NCBI RefSeq assembly: GCF_900188155.1
Contig: NZ_FZOG01000001.1
Coordinates: 1,217,899 to 1,281,898, forward strand
Reading direction: 5' to 3'
Source: Pseudomonas segetis
GTDB lineage: Bacteria > Pseudomonadota > Gammaproteobacteria > Pseudomonadales > Pseudomonadaceae
Length of the DNA: 64,000 nt
Below, piece by piece: positions 22,001-30,073 of the stretch. The stretch's first letter is position 1, and the number at the start of each line of letters is the position of its first letter. The notes under the pieces were generated by a model, which was given only the letters and a program-made list of their open reading frames with translations, searched no databases and had not been told where the DNA came from. The translations under genes were made by a program, and so were the position numbers.

Positions 22001-25000
22001 GATCGCCGCGCCAACAATATCGCCCATGCGCTGCAAGCAGCCGGTGCAGGCCCTGAAACATTGGTGGCGTTGTTTGCCGAACGCGGCCTGGCCTTGTTAA
22101 CCATGATGATCGCCACGCTCAAGGTCGGCGCTGCCTTCCAGGCGCTGGATATCCAGCAACCGGCGACCCGTCTGGCGGAGCTGCTTGATCTGGGTGAAGC
22201 GCCGCTGTTGTTGGTCTGCGAGCAGGCGGCCCCGACGCTGGATCAGGTTCTGCCACAGATGCGCAAGCAGCCCAACTGCTTGAATGTACAAGCACTGTGG
22301 CAAAGCAACGAGCAACCGCCAGTTACCTACTCACATAAGCCTGATCAACTGGCCTATGTGATCTTCACTTCGGGTTCCACTGGCACGCCCAAGGGGGTGA
22401 TGGTCGAACAGCGCGGCATGCTCAACAACATGTTCGGCAAAGTGCCAAGCCTGGGCTTGAGCGAAGACGATCGTATCGCCCAGACCGCTTCGCCAGCGTT
22501 CGATATCAGTGTCTGGCAGTTCCTCGCAGCACCGCTGTTTGGCGCCACGGTGCACATCCTGCCCGACACCCAGGCCCATGATCCGCTTGCCTTGCTAGAT
22601 GCCGTGGAAGAACAGCACCTTACACTGCTGGAAACCGTGCCTGCCCTGATTCGCGGCATGCTCCAGGAAAACCGTCCGCAACATCGTCTGGCCAGCCTGC
22701 GCTGGTTGTTGCCAACCGGCGAGGCACTGCCACCGGCACTGGCACGGGACTGGCTTGCACGTTTTCCGTCAACCCCGATGATGAATGCCTATGGCCCGGC
22801 AGAGTGTTCGGATGACGTTGCCTTCCACCCGATCACCCAGCCGCCCGCCGATGATTGCCTGCATATGCCTATTGGCCGTCCGACCGCCAACAATCAGGTG
22901 TTCGTCCTCGACTCGGCGCTACGACTCGTGCCTGTGAGTGTGCCCGGCGAACTGTGCATAGGTGGTGTCGGCGTGGGCCGTGGTTATCTACGCGACCCAG
23001 AGCGCACCCGCGAGGCCTTTGTTCCCCACCCGTTCGAGCCGCAGGCACGCTTGTATCGCAGCGGTGACATTGGTCGCATGCGCGCCGATGGTGTGATCGA
23101 ATACCTTGGTCGTCGCGACCAGCAAGTGAAGATCCGTGGTTACCGCATCGAGTTGGGCGAAATCGAAAACCGGCTGATGCAGCATCCTGCGGTTGACAGC
23201 GCGGCGGTATTGGCACTGCCCGACGCACGTGGCGCCTTGCAACTGGTGGCTTGGTATGTGCTCGACAGCACCGCCGATCTGGGCGGTGAGTCAGCGCAGC
23301 AGCTACTCAGTGCTTATTTGGGCAAGCAATTGGCAAGCTATATGGTTCCGGCCCGTTGGCTGGAACTGGCCCAGTTGCCGCTGAACGCCAACGGCAAGGT
23401 CGACCGCCGCGCCCTTTCCGCTCTCGGCGTGCCCCAGACCGAGCAAGGTCTGGAACTGTGCATGGCTCCGCGCACAGCCACTGAACAGGTACTGGCTGAA
23501 CTCTGGCAGGAAATCCTTGGCTTGGACAAAGTCGGCGTGCACGACGATTTCTTCGCCATTGGTGGCCATTCGTTGCTGGCAACCCAAGTCCTGTCACGTA
23601 TCCGCCGCAGGCTGGACGTCAAGCTGCCGCTGCGCACTCTGTTTGAACGCGGCACTCTGGAACAGCTGGCCGAAGCGGTCGATCAACAACGTAACGCCCA
23701 GACTGAGGCCGATGGCGAGAGCGAAATTGTCCTCGCGCCGCGCAACCAGCCGCTGCCACTGTCCTACAGCCAGCAACGGCTGTGGTTCCTCGACCGATTC
23801 GAAGGCCCGAGTGCGGCCTACAACATGAGCGCTGTCACCAGATTGCGCGGCGCGCTGGACATCGCGGCATTGCAACGCGCGTTGCAACTGGTACTCGAGC
23901 GTCACGAATCATTGCGTACCGCTTTCCAACTCAATGGCGACCAGCCTTGCCAGGTGATTAACCCGACGCCAGTGATTGACCTGACGCCTACCGAGCTGGC
24001 CCACCTTCAGGGCGAAGAGCAGCTACAAAGCCTTCAGCGCCTGATCGATGAAGCGTCTGCCCGCCCGTTCGATTTGCAACAGGCTCCGATGTTGCGTGCC
24101 AGTCTGTTATGTCTGGGCACGGATGATCATGTGTTGCAGTTGGTACTTCATCACATCGCGACCGATGCCTGGTCCATGGGCATTCTGATGCAGGAACTGA
24201 TCGCCGGGTATCAAGCCTTCACTCAGGGCACGACACCAACCCTTGCACCGCTACCCGTTCAGTACGCCGACTACGCCTGTTGGCAACGCAGCGAAGCACA
24301 GCAGCGGTTGCTGGCACACGCTATCGACTACTGGCGTCGCCAGCTCGACGGCGCGCCGACCTTGATCCCACTGCCGCTGGACAACCCGCGTCCGGCACGC
24401 CCTGATTATCAGGGCGCCGCGCTTGAGCAGCATTTCACCCCGGCTCAGACTCAGGCCCTCAAGGGCTATGCCCAGCAGCAGCGGGCAACCTTGTTTATGG
24501 TCTTGCTCAATGCCTTCAACAGTCTGTTGCAGCGCGTCACCGGCAGCCACGACTTTATCGTCGGTACCGATCTGGCCAACCGCGAGCACCCTGCTCTGGA
24601 AAACCTGATCGGTTTCTTCGTCAATGTGTTGCCAATTCGGGCCCGCATGAGCGAGGGCGAACACTTCACCACGCGTCTGCAACGCTTGCGTGATGACTGC
24701 CTGTCAGCCTTCCAGCATCAGCAAGTGCCGTTCGACAAGCTGGTTGAGGAGCTGCAACCGCCGCGCACGCCGGGGGTTAATCCGCTGGTTCAGGTGCTGT
24801 TTGTCATGCAGAACACACCGGGTTCCAGCGCCAGCCTGCCGGGGCTTGAGGTTGAAGAACAACTGATGCCGGGCCAGCAAAGCAGCAAGTTCGATCTGGC
24901 TGTGTTTGTCGAAGAGAACCCGGATCAAAGCCTGAATGTGCGCTGGGTCTATCGCACAAGCGTCTTGACCGCGCCCACCATCAGCCGCCTTGAGCAAGGT

Positions 25001-26224
25001 TTCGCCAGCTTGCTGGAATGCATCCTTGCGGCGCCCGAGCAAGCACTGGATCAGTGGTCGTGGCAGCTGCCCAGAACCACTGACAGCACAGCAGTCGCCC
25101 AGCCTGACTCACCGGGCAACGACGTGGCGGCACGCAGCGCGCGCAAGCAGTCAAAATTGAGCAAGCTCAAGCAAACCCGTGCCACAGCCGTCAGCCAGGT
25201 TGCGCACGAACAGGTACGCACCCGCACCTTGGGTCATGGGCAAGCCTTGCCACTGGTAATCGAGCCATTGCTTGCTGAATTGGACCCTGTGCACTGGGCG
25301 TTGCAAGCCCGCGGGTGGATCAACCAACAACTGCTCAACCACGGAGGCTTGCTGTTCCGCGGATTCAACCTGCCAAATGCCGCTGCCTTCGAGCAGTTCG
25401 CCCAAGCCATAGAGCCAGACCTCTACGGGACTTACGGTGATCTGCCGAAAAACAGCTCCGGCAAGAATATCTACCATTCAACCCCGTACCCGGAACAGCA
25501 CATGATTCTCTTCCACAACGAGAGCTCGCACTTGCCGCAATGGCCACGCAAGCAGTGGTTCTATTGTGAAACGCCAGCCCCGCGTGGCGGCTGCACCCCC
25601 ATTGTCGATTGCCGCGAAGTGTTGGCGCGCCTGCCAGAGGATATTGTCACTCGCCTCAAGGCCCAGGGCCTGCTTTACGTAAGGCATTTCACCGACAAGC
25701 TGGACGTGCGCTGGCAAGACTTTTTCAAGACCGAGCAACGCGAGGAAGTAGAACGCCAATGCCAGAACTCAGGCATGCAGTGGGAGTGGCTGGGGCCCGA
25801 CAATCTGCGCATTGCCCAGCACTGCCCGGCGATCATCGAACATCCGGAGACCGGTCAATTGTCATTCTTCAATCAGGTGCAACTGCACCACTCTTCATGC
25901 CTTGAACCTGAGGTGCGCAGCAATCTGATCAATCTGTTCGGCCTCGGCAACTTGCCGCGCAACGTGTATTACGGCGATGGCAGCGTCATCGAAGATCAGG
26001 TGATGGACGTCATTGGTGCAGCCTACGAGGACTGTGCAGTGCGTTTTGACTGGCACAAGGGCGATATGGTCATGCTCGACAACATGTTGGTAGCCCATGC
26101 CCGGGACCCATTTGAAGGCGAGCGCAAAATCTGTGTTGCCATGGGCCAAATGATGAATCGCGAGCAACTGGCGAGCAGCCAAGCCGCAGCCAAGCCATTG
26201 ACAGGCACGGAGGTGCAGGCATGA
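16013..26224 (+). CDS. NRPS with interface domain and fused aspartate beta-hydroxylase: C-A-T-I-C-A-T-C-TauD
   Basis: A 3403-residue synthetase. Module 1 has C (HHILMDGW near 139), A (D-L-T-K-V-G-H-V-G, an Asp code) and T (GGDS near 1003). An epimerase-like domain without HH (AHPLILDEASW; about 1061-1490) follows, matching the 'interface' domains that pair with siderophore Asp beta-hydroxylases. Module 2 has C (HHILTDAW near 1643), A (D-I-W-E-L-T-A-D-D, Dab) and T (GGHS near 2517). A third C domain (HHIATDAW near 2713) has no A domain behind it and must act on the carrier of the next protein. The C-terminus (about 3065-3380) is a SyrP/TauD-type Fe(II)/2-oxoglutarate oxygenase with H3168-x-E3170, a distal H3362 and R3371. 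The expected segment is beta-OH-Asp then Dab. The stop overlaps the next start (ATGA). Confidence 0.95.
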   Translation: MNNIEDIYSLSPTQHGLLFHSVAQPESRVYYQQLSLEMNGPLQLSAFRGAWQALIKRHALLRSAFLWEDLDDAYQVVQQEVALPLTERDWQDRVEPQGALEQLALEQRAQALELNDAPLMRVCLVRLAPERWHLIWTFHHILMDGWSVDIAVQEWLALYYEQAHARPANLPATRPYRDYIAWLAEQDMTATEGFWRDQLQEVSEPTPLPNFAERQAAPVGAPFAERESLLTASETEQLSQFARANDLTINTLIQGAWALLLGQHAGRDEVVYGVTVAGRPENLAAVDSTVGLFINTLPLRVQWADGTTLVNWLQHLQQTNSDLRHHAYLPLGKLKAMTGIAAEQALFDSILVFENFPVTDALNQDTGGLSFTAPRSDQQDDGIRLTQGRNHFPLSLIVVPDKQLHYLISYNRSRFSDAEVAVLSAQLRDILLAMTAQAQCPVNELQWLSPEESQHLIAQGRGVQLPVPEVCLHQRFEQQATAHPEQIAIRDSKVALTYAELNQQANRLSHYLRAQGISHGSVVALALERSTEFVIALLATLKAGAAYLPLDIKQPAGRLADVLNDSRAALLIGAAPSPLLKGLAEHTAVLWLAEQAQVIATQPATPPAVTHSPSDAAYVIYTSGSTGTPKGVVVEHQSILNYLTAVQTVLNPPAAARYGLLSSVAADLGHTQLFGALCSGASLLLVDEDIGFNPLALADLFDQHPVDVLKITPSHMAGLLQALPDARLLPRVLLVFGGDALSPALLEQVNHLAPELKVFNHYGPSEATVGATATELSAGQRSIALGRPLPNRQLRVVDGNGHPVPTGVSGELLIKGALARGYLHRPDLTDERFQLDQDQQRWYRTGDRVRWQVDGQLGFIGRVDSQVKIRGNRLELGEVEAQIKRLSPLIEQALVRAVELDGSLRLVAYLVASQSISATKLRNDLSARMPDYMVPAHFITLDELPLNRNGKVDVQRLPMPQQPTDDSATHVAPRNQVETLLADIWQEVLKRERIGVHDNFFTLGGDSILNLQIIARANQQGLKLTPSQLFENRTIADIARVLGADASHAVTENAADGYDLPLGAGQLARLQQGPLDATWRCVALSQAIDSQLLGQAIAALQQHHQALRLALKALPDGEWQQQVLVSPPAPVVEHQNLTNCNQARLQAMAQAGVDALDLARGQTLHACLLENDGKHYVLLAAHPLILDEASWPLLLTDLNLALGQLLYQRPVRLSYAGGDFTQWTRHQHSYAQGDTLDEVWEHWLQYAGMDTVQLPDSQQPVTLIEEKLPASISADIKRLGEVLHLDWNCLLASAVVEHCQAQCGAGLVALNIQGDRPAAEQLPVHAPIALADLDPARILGPLELAVPYFLQSQGDSLLQRLQALAGQLRSYPQHGADYGVLRYLSDNTYLQEPLGELPNALVSIRWRGNRDSHREQRGMLAQVEAASQPTAPSSPLTLDAHWQDGCLHLRGEGTLATSWMPCLVQQLAELAGLLAEPELRPASHAFPLCHKQAATLACEALDWSNIEDVYPLSSMQQGMLLHTLLQPHSGIYLMQQRYSWDGVLQRPAMEAAWQLFLKRHPMMRTAFWWQDDHEPLQCVYRETAQAFDWQDLRHLDDEQQQLAMDQALEAQRLQGFDMACAPLTHLRVFQLDERRFAVVRSFHHILTDAWCFGLLMEDLLAIYQAIVRQEPVARPLLRSFHGYMSWLERHDMAAAHAFWQAQMAGFSEPTPLHVDSPLNRQEQAPEQVGDLDQTLSISQTQRLQQLCQTYQLTPNTWIQGAWALLLSRYSGNRDVLFGVTVAGRPTDLAGVEEMVGLFINSLPLRIDVDPQAKVADWLQALLSHNAQLREHESASLVDIQRYSDVPRGQQLFDSLVVFENAPLDISSVQLDAFSIDIYEDRVHTNFPMTVVLYPGDRLGIRLSYDSQRFTRDTVQRMLGHLVQLLSAMLDQPDAQLGCLHMLPEMERQALQVEWNNSAVDFPLERGYAALFADQVRNRAHHIAAVCQGQSLTYAELDRRANNIAHALQAAGAGPETLVALFAERGLALLTMMIATLKVGAAFQALDIQQPATRLAELLDLGEAPLLLVCEQAAPTLDQVLPQMRKQPNCLNVQALWQSNEQPPVTYSHKPDQLAYVIFTSGSTGTPKGVMVEQRGMLNNMFGKVPSLGLSEDDRIAQTASPAFDISVWQFLAAPLFGATVHILPDTQAHDPLALLDAVEEQHLTLLETVPALIRGMLQENRPQHRLASLRWLLPTGEALPPALARDWLARFPSTPMMNAYGPAECSDDVAFHPITQPPADDCLHMPIGRPTANNQVFVLDSALRLVPVSVPGELCIGGVGVGRGYLRDPERTREAFVPHPFEPQARLYRSGDIGRMRADGVIEYLGRRDQQVKIRGYRIELGEIENRLMQHPAVDSAAVLALPDARGALQLVAWYVLDSTADLGGESAQQLLSAYLGKQLASYMVPARWLELAQLPLNANGKVDRRALSALGVPQTEQGLELCMAPRTATEQVLAELWQEILGLDKVGVHDDFFAIGGHSLLATQVLSRIRRRLDVKLPLRTLFERGTLEQLAEAVDQQRNAQTEADGESEIVLAPRNQPLPLSYSQQRLWFLDRFEGPSAAYNMSAVTRLRGALDIAALQRALQLVLERHESLRTAFQLNGDQPCQVINPTPVIDLTPTELAHLQGEEQLQSLQRLIDEASARPFDLQQAPMLRASLLCLGTDDHVLQLVLHHIATDAWSMGILMQELIAGYQAFTQGTTPTLAPLPVQYADYACWQRSEAQQRLLAHAIDYWRRQLDGAPTLIPLPLDNPRPARPDYQGAALEQHFTPAQTQALKGYAQQQRATLFMVLLNAFNSLLQRVTGSHDFIVGTDLANREHPALENLIGFFVNVLPIRARMSEGEHFTTRLQRLRDDCLSAFQHQQVPFDKLVEELQPPRTPGVNPLVQVLFVMQNTPGSSASLPGLEVEEQLMPGQQSSKFDLAVFVEENPDQSLNVRWVYRTSVLTAPTISRLEQGFASLLECILAAPEQALDQWSWQLPRTTDSTAVAQPDSPGNDVAARSARKQSKLSKLKQTRATAVSQVAHEQVRTRTLGHGQALPLVIEPLLAELDPVHWALQARGWINQQLLNHGGLLFRGFNLPNAAAFEQFAQAIEPDLYGTYGDLPKNSSGKNIYHSTPYPEQHMILFHNESSHLPQWPRKQWFYCETPAPRGGCTPIVDCREVLARLPEDIVTRLKAQGLLYVRHFTDKLDVRWQDFFKTEQREEVERQCQNSGMQWEWLGPDNLRIAQHCPAIIEHPETGQLSFFNQVQLHHSSCLEPEVRSNLINLFGLGNLPRNVYYGDGSVIEDQVMDVIGAAYEDCAVRFDWHKGDMVMLDNMLVAHARDPFEGERKICVAMGQMMNREQLASSQAAAKPLTGTEVQA

Positions 26225-29200
26225 CTGTATTTGAGCAACCTGAACACGCCTTCGCCCTGTCGCCGCAGCAGCGCAGCCAGTGGTTGGCGGGGCTGGCTCC
26301 GGTGCGTCTGGAACTGGAAATTAGCGGTGCGCTGGAGTTGGAGCACTTGCACGAACGGCTCGCCGCCCTGAGCGCTTGCCACGAGGCCCTGCGCTTGCGT
26401 GTTCGTCCGGAACCGGGATTGCTGATGCCTTTGCAGGTTGTTGAACCGGCCTCTGCAACTGGCCTTATTGACGTTGAGGTGCAATCGCTGGCTGCTGATC
26501 TGCACAGGGTTACGCTGCAATTGCCAGCCCTGAGCGCCGATCGCGGGACTTTGCTGCGTTTGGCGCGGGCACTGGCTGCAACGGATGCACCGGCAGCCGA
26601 CGATGAAGCCATGACTTATACCCAATACAGTGCCTGGCTCCATGAACTGCAAGCCGATGAAGACGCCGAACACGGCCGCAGAGTCTGGGCCAGCCAAACA
26701 CTGGACGAACCGGTCGGCAGCGAACTGCTCTATCGTCAGCTGCGCACCGACCAGACCGACAGCCCGGTAATCACCAGCCTGATCGCTAACACGCAATTGA
26801 CTGCAGCACTGGATAATTATTGCCAGGGTCAGGACGTCTCGGCCGAACAGGTGCTGATGACCGCCTGGAGTATGCTGTTGCAGCGGCTGAGCACCGGCGA
26901 CACCCCGGCCCTGACATTGAACTGGGTTCACGATTGTCGTGACGACTATGAAGAGCTCGAAGATTGCTGGGGACTGTTCGCCAAGGCCCTGCCCTTGCGC
27001 TGGCAAGCTGCATCTGACAACACACTCGCCCAAGCGATTGCGAAGATGCAGGAACTTTGCGAGCAAGCCTGCGAATGGCAGGAATACTGTGGCGTAAACA
27101 CTGGTTTGCCAGCCAGCGCTGCGCAGTATGGATTCCAGTGGGGAGCACGGTTGCCCAAGCCGCTCTATACACTCGGCAATGCCGCATCACGGATGAAAGT
27201 GCTGGCCGTTCAAGCCATTCCTCCGAGCATTGAACTGCTTCTGACCGCAGAAAGCATCGATTGCGAAAATAACGCCAACGGCTATCGCCTGAATCTGTGC
27301 CATATGCCGAGCCGCTACAGCGAACAAGCGGCCTTGATCCTGCTGGAACAATTTCAGTCGCTGTTGCTCGACGCTCTGGCTAACCCAGACAAGAGGCTGG
27401 CCGATCTGTCGTTGCAGGCGCCGAGTTTTGCTGCGACATTGGATGCGCTTCAACCTGCGCCGGAAGCTGTTGCGCAGCCCTTTATCAGTGTACCCACGCG
27501 CTTCAGCCTGAGTGCCGAACAAACTGCAGAGCGCGTGGCGTTGCGCGACCAGAACCAACACCTGAACTACGCCGAACTGCACAGCCGCAGTAACCAACTG
27601 GCGCATTACCTGCGGGCCCAAGGTGTAGGCCGCGAAGACCGCGTGGCCCTGTACCTGGATCGATCGGCGCAGATGGTTCTGGCTATGCTAGCCGTACTCA
27701 AAAGCGGCGCGGCCTTCGTTCCGCTGGATGTTCAACAACCTGCGCAGCGCTCCCTCGCAATACTGCAACAGGCGCAGCCGGTCTTTGTACTCAGTGGCGC
27801 AGCTGGCAGCGCACCAACGCTACCTTCGGCGGGCAGCCTTGACCTGCGGGATGCAGCCGCATGGCAGCAGAGCCCAATGACCGCTGTAGACATTGAAATC
27901 CAGCCGCAAGACGCTGCCTATGTGCTGTTCACCTCAGGCAGTACCGGCACGCCAAAGGGCGTAATAGTCGAGCACGGCCAACTTGCCAGTTATGTTCAGA
28001 GTGTGTCCCGGCGGCTGCAACTGTTGCCGGGCGAGCGCAGTGCGCTAGTTACTTCGCTGGCGGCAGACCTGGGCTACACATTGCTGTTCCCGGCGCTGCT
28101 CAGCGCTGGCGAGTTACACCTGCTGGACAAGAAAACCGCCATGGACGCCAAGGCGTGGGCAGCCTGGCAGGCACAGTATCCAATTGATCACCTGAAAGTC
28201 GTGCCATCGCTGCTAGGCGCCTGGTTAAACCACGCTCAAAGTGCAGCGCTTTTGCCACGCAAGCAGTTGATCCTCGGTGGCGAGACTTGCTCGCAACGCT
28301 TGTTACGAAGCATTCGCGATCTTGCACCGGAGCTGACGATCTTCAATCATTATGGGCCGACTGAAACCACTGTCGGGGTGGTGATGCACAAGGCTGATCC
28401 GGCCTGCGACTATCGCCGCTTGCCCCTGAGCGATCGTCTAGATGGCATGCGTCTGTATCTGCTCGATGACCAGCAAGCACTGGCTGCTCCCGGACAAAAC
28501 GCCGAGCTTTATATCGCAGGCCCGCAACTGGCGCGTGGCTATCTGGATACAGAACAAAATGCCGACCGCTTTATCGAGCTTGCGCAGTTTCCTGGCGAAC
28601 GCCTCTATCGCACCGGCGATATGGCACGTTACCGGCATGACGCCAGCCTGGAAATCACTGGCCGTGCCGACCGGCAGGTGAAAATTCGTGGTTTTCGGGT
28701 GGAACTCGACGAGATCCAGACGCAGTTGGCCAGCCTCCCCGGTGTGGTCCAGGCTGCGGTTGAATGTCTGCCAAGGGGCGAACTTGGCCAACAGCTGTTT
28801 GCCTTCCTGACCCTGCAGCACGGGCATTCGGTGACAGTTGCACAACTTCATGGCCAAGCTCAGGATCGTCTGCCGGATTACATGCTGCCAAGCCTGCGCA
28901 TCGTCGAAACGCTGCCTCTTATGGCCAACGGCAAGCTCGACCGCAAAACCTTGCAGCAATGGGCTGACAAAGTGCTCGACACAGTCGGCGGCACCTTACC
29001 GCGCACGCCGCTTGAAGCACTGTTGGCAGAGGTATGGGCGCAAGTGCTGGGGCTGGAACGGCTTGGAATCGACGATGATTTCTTTGCCCTCGGTGGCCAC
29101 TCCTTGGCAGCCGTGACACTGGCCAGTCGCTTGCAGACGGCGCTGTCGGCACCGGTGACGGTCAACGCGGTGTTTACCGCGCCCAGCGTTGCAGCCTTTG

Positions 29201-30072
29201 CGGAGCTGGTACAGGCGCAGCTCAAGCTCTCGCCACTGGTCAGGTTGTCGGCGCCCGATGCTGTTGCGAGCGATGCCAACCTGTTCTGCTTCCATCCCTC
29301 AACCGGTCATGTGCAAGATTACCGCACACTGCCAAACCTGCTACCAACCTGGAACCTATGGGGCTTGCAAGCGGCTTATCTGGCCCAGGACAGCGCCACA
29401 CTCGACGGTGATATCGAAAGCCTGTGCTCGGTTTATGTCGAGCACCTGCGCCAGCAGCAACCCCATGGTCCCTATTATCTGCTGGGCTTCTCACTCGGCG
29501 GGCTGCTGGCGATTCGCGCAGCCGCGCAGCTGGAAAGTCAGGGCGAACAAGTAGCTTTCCTTGGCATCATCGACTCTCAATACCAACGAGCAGCCGTGGA
29601 AGATAGCGTCGAGGCGCTGCTGGAGTCGGCGGCCCAAGCGCTGACCACGGACAGCCAAGTCCTGCTGCGCCAGTTGCCGCCGCCTGTCATGGAGGTCTTG
29701 ATGGAACGACTCAATGCCTTATCCCCATCGACACGGCTGCCGGAACTGGTCCAATGGGCCCGCCAGCAAGGTCTGCAACTGGATGGCGACAGTTGGGAAC
29801 ACCTGCAGACACGGCTGCGCTACCAACAACATACGCAGCATCTGCTGGCGACTTTCCAGCCTCCGCAGCTAAGCTGCCCGGTGCATGTCTGGTGGGCCAG
29901 CGACACCCTGGCCGATAATGACTTCGCCGACCCGCATTGGCAGCGCCTGAGCAGCGGAGCCGTGTCCTGTGAAGTCATTGAAGCCCAACACCTGAACATC
30001 CTTGAACAACACAGCCTACAGCAGCAACTGGTTGCGCGCCTTGAAGCCACCGCCACTGACGGAGCAGCTTGA
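26221..30072 (+). CDS. Terminal NRPS: interface-like domain-A-T-thioesterase
   Basis: A 1283-residue termination module. Residues 1-400 resemble a condensation/epimerisation fold but have no HHxxxDG motif, so they should be catalytically dead; this fits an 'interface' domain that recruits the hydroxylase at the end of the preceding protein. The adenylation domain (YAELHSRSNQ near 451, FTSGSTG near 568) has code D-L-T-K-I-G-H-V-G, an Asp type with the AADLGYT signature. The carrier has GGHS near 955. A type I thioesterase follows (from about 1020) with GFSLGG (Ser near 1091) and a late His (QHLNIL). Peptide-bond formation must use the orphan C domain of the upstream protein. The product end is probably a C-terminal beta-OH-Asp released by hydrolysis. 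Start ATGA overlaps the upstream stop, indicating translational coupling. Confidence 0.94.
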   Translation: MTVFEQPEHAFALSPQQRSQWLAGLAPVRLELEISGALELEHLHERLAALSACHEALRLRVRPEPGLLMPLQVVEPASATGLIDVEVQSLAADLHRVTLQLPALSADRGTLLRLARALAATDAPAADDEAMTYTQYSAWLHELQADEDAEHGRRVWASQTLDEPVGSELLYRQLRTDQTDSPVITSLIANTQLTAALDNYCQGQDVSAEQVLMTAWSMLLQRLSTGDTPALTLNWVHDCRDDYEELEDCWGLFAKALPLRWQAASDNTLAQAIAKMQELCEQACEWQEYCGVNTGLPASAAQYGFQWGARLPKPLYTLGNAASRMKVLAVQAIPPSIELLLTAESIDCENNANGYRLNLCHMPSRYSEQAALILLEQFQSLLLDALANPDKRLADLSLQAPSFAATLDALQPAPEAVAQPFISVPTRFSLSAEQTAERVALRDQNQHLNYAELHSRSNQLAHYLRAQGVGREDRVALYLDRSAQMVLAMLAVLKSGAAFVPLDVQQPAQRSLAILQQAQPVFVLSGAAGSAPTLPSAGSLDLRDAAAWQQSPMTAVDIEIQPQDAAYVLFTSGSTGTPKGVIVEHGQLASYVQSVSRRLQLLPGERSALVTSLAADLGYTLLFPALLSAGELHLLDKKTAMDAKAWAAWQAQYPIDHLKVVPSLLGAWLNHAQSAALLPRKQLILGGETCSQRLLRSIRDLAPELTIFNHYGPTETTVGVVMHKADPACDYRRLPLSDRLDGMRLYLLDDQQALAAPGQNAELYIAGPQLARGYLDTEQNADRFIELAQFPGERLYRTGDMARYRHDASLEITGRADRQVKIRGFRVELDEIQTQLASLPGVVQAAVECLPRGELGQQLFAFLTLQHGHSVTVAQLHGQAQDRLPDYMLPSLRIVETLPLMANGKLDRKTLQQWADKVLDTVGGTLPRTPLEALLAEVWAQVLGLERLGIDDDFFALGGHSLAAVTLASRLQTALSAPVTVNAVFTAPSVAAFAELVQAQLKLSPLVRLSAPDAVASDANLFCFHPSTGHVQDYRTLPNLLPTWNLWGLQAAYLAQDSATLDGDIESLCSVYVEHLRQQQPHGPYYLLGFSLGGLLAIRAAAQLESQGEQVAFLGIIDSQYQRAAVEDSVEALLESAAQALTTDSQVLLRQLPPPVMEVLMERLNALSPSTRLPELVQWARQQGLQLDGDSWEHLQTRLRYQQHTQHLLATFQPPQLSCPVHVWWASDTLADNDFADPHWQRLSSGAVSCEVIEAQHLNILEQHSLQQQLVARLEATATDGAA

Positions 30073-30073
30073 A

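Noticed and set aside
26023..27066. Open frame of 347 codons antisense to the junction of two NRPS genes
   Set aside because: The sense strand encodes the hydroxylase end and the interface-like domain; the antisense product is Gln/Arg-rich with no motif.
16013..30072. Idea that this is the pyoverdine peptide synthetase locus
   Set aside because: No chromophore, hydroxyornithine or pvd maturation genes are present. The neighbours (FhuF-like reductase, SbmA-like ABC) and the double beta-OH-Asp layout fit a different siderophore better, although the exporter is PvdE-like.
30002..30073. TTG start 72 bases upstream for the exporter
   Set aside because: It would overlap the thioesterase end and add a polar 24-residue tail; the ATG at 30074 has a good Shine-Dalgarno.
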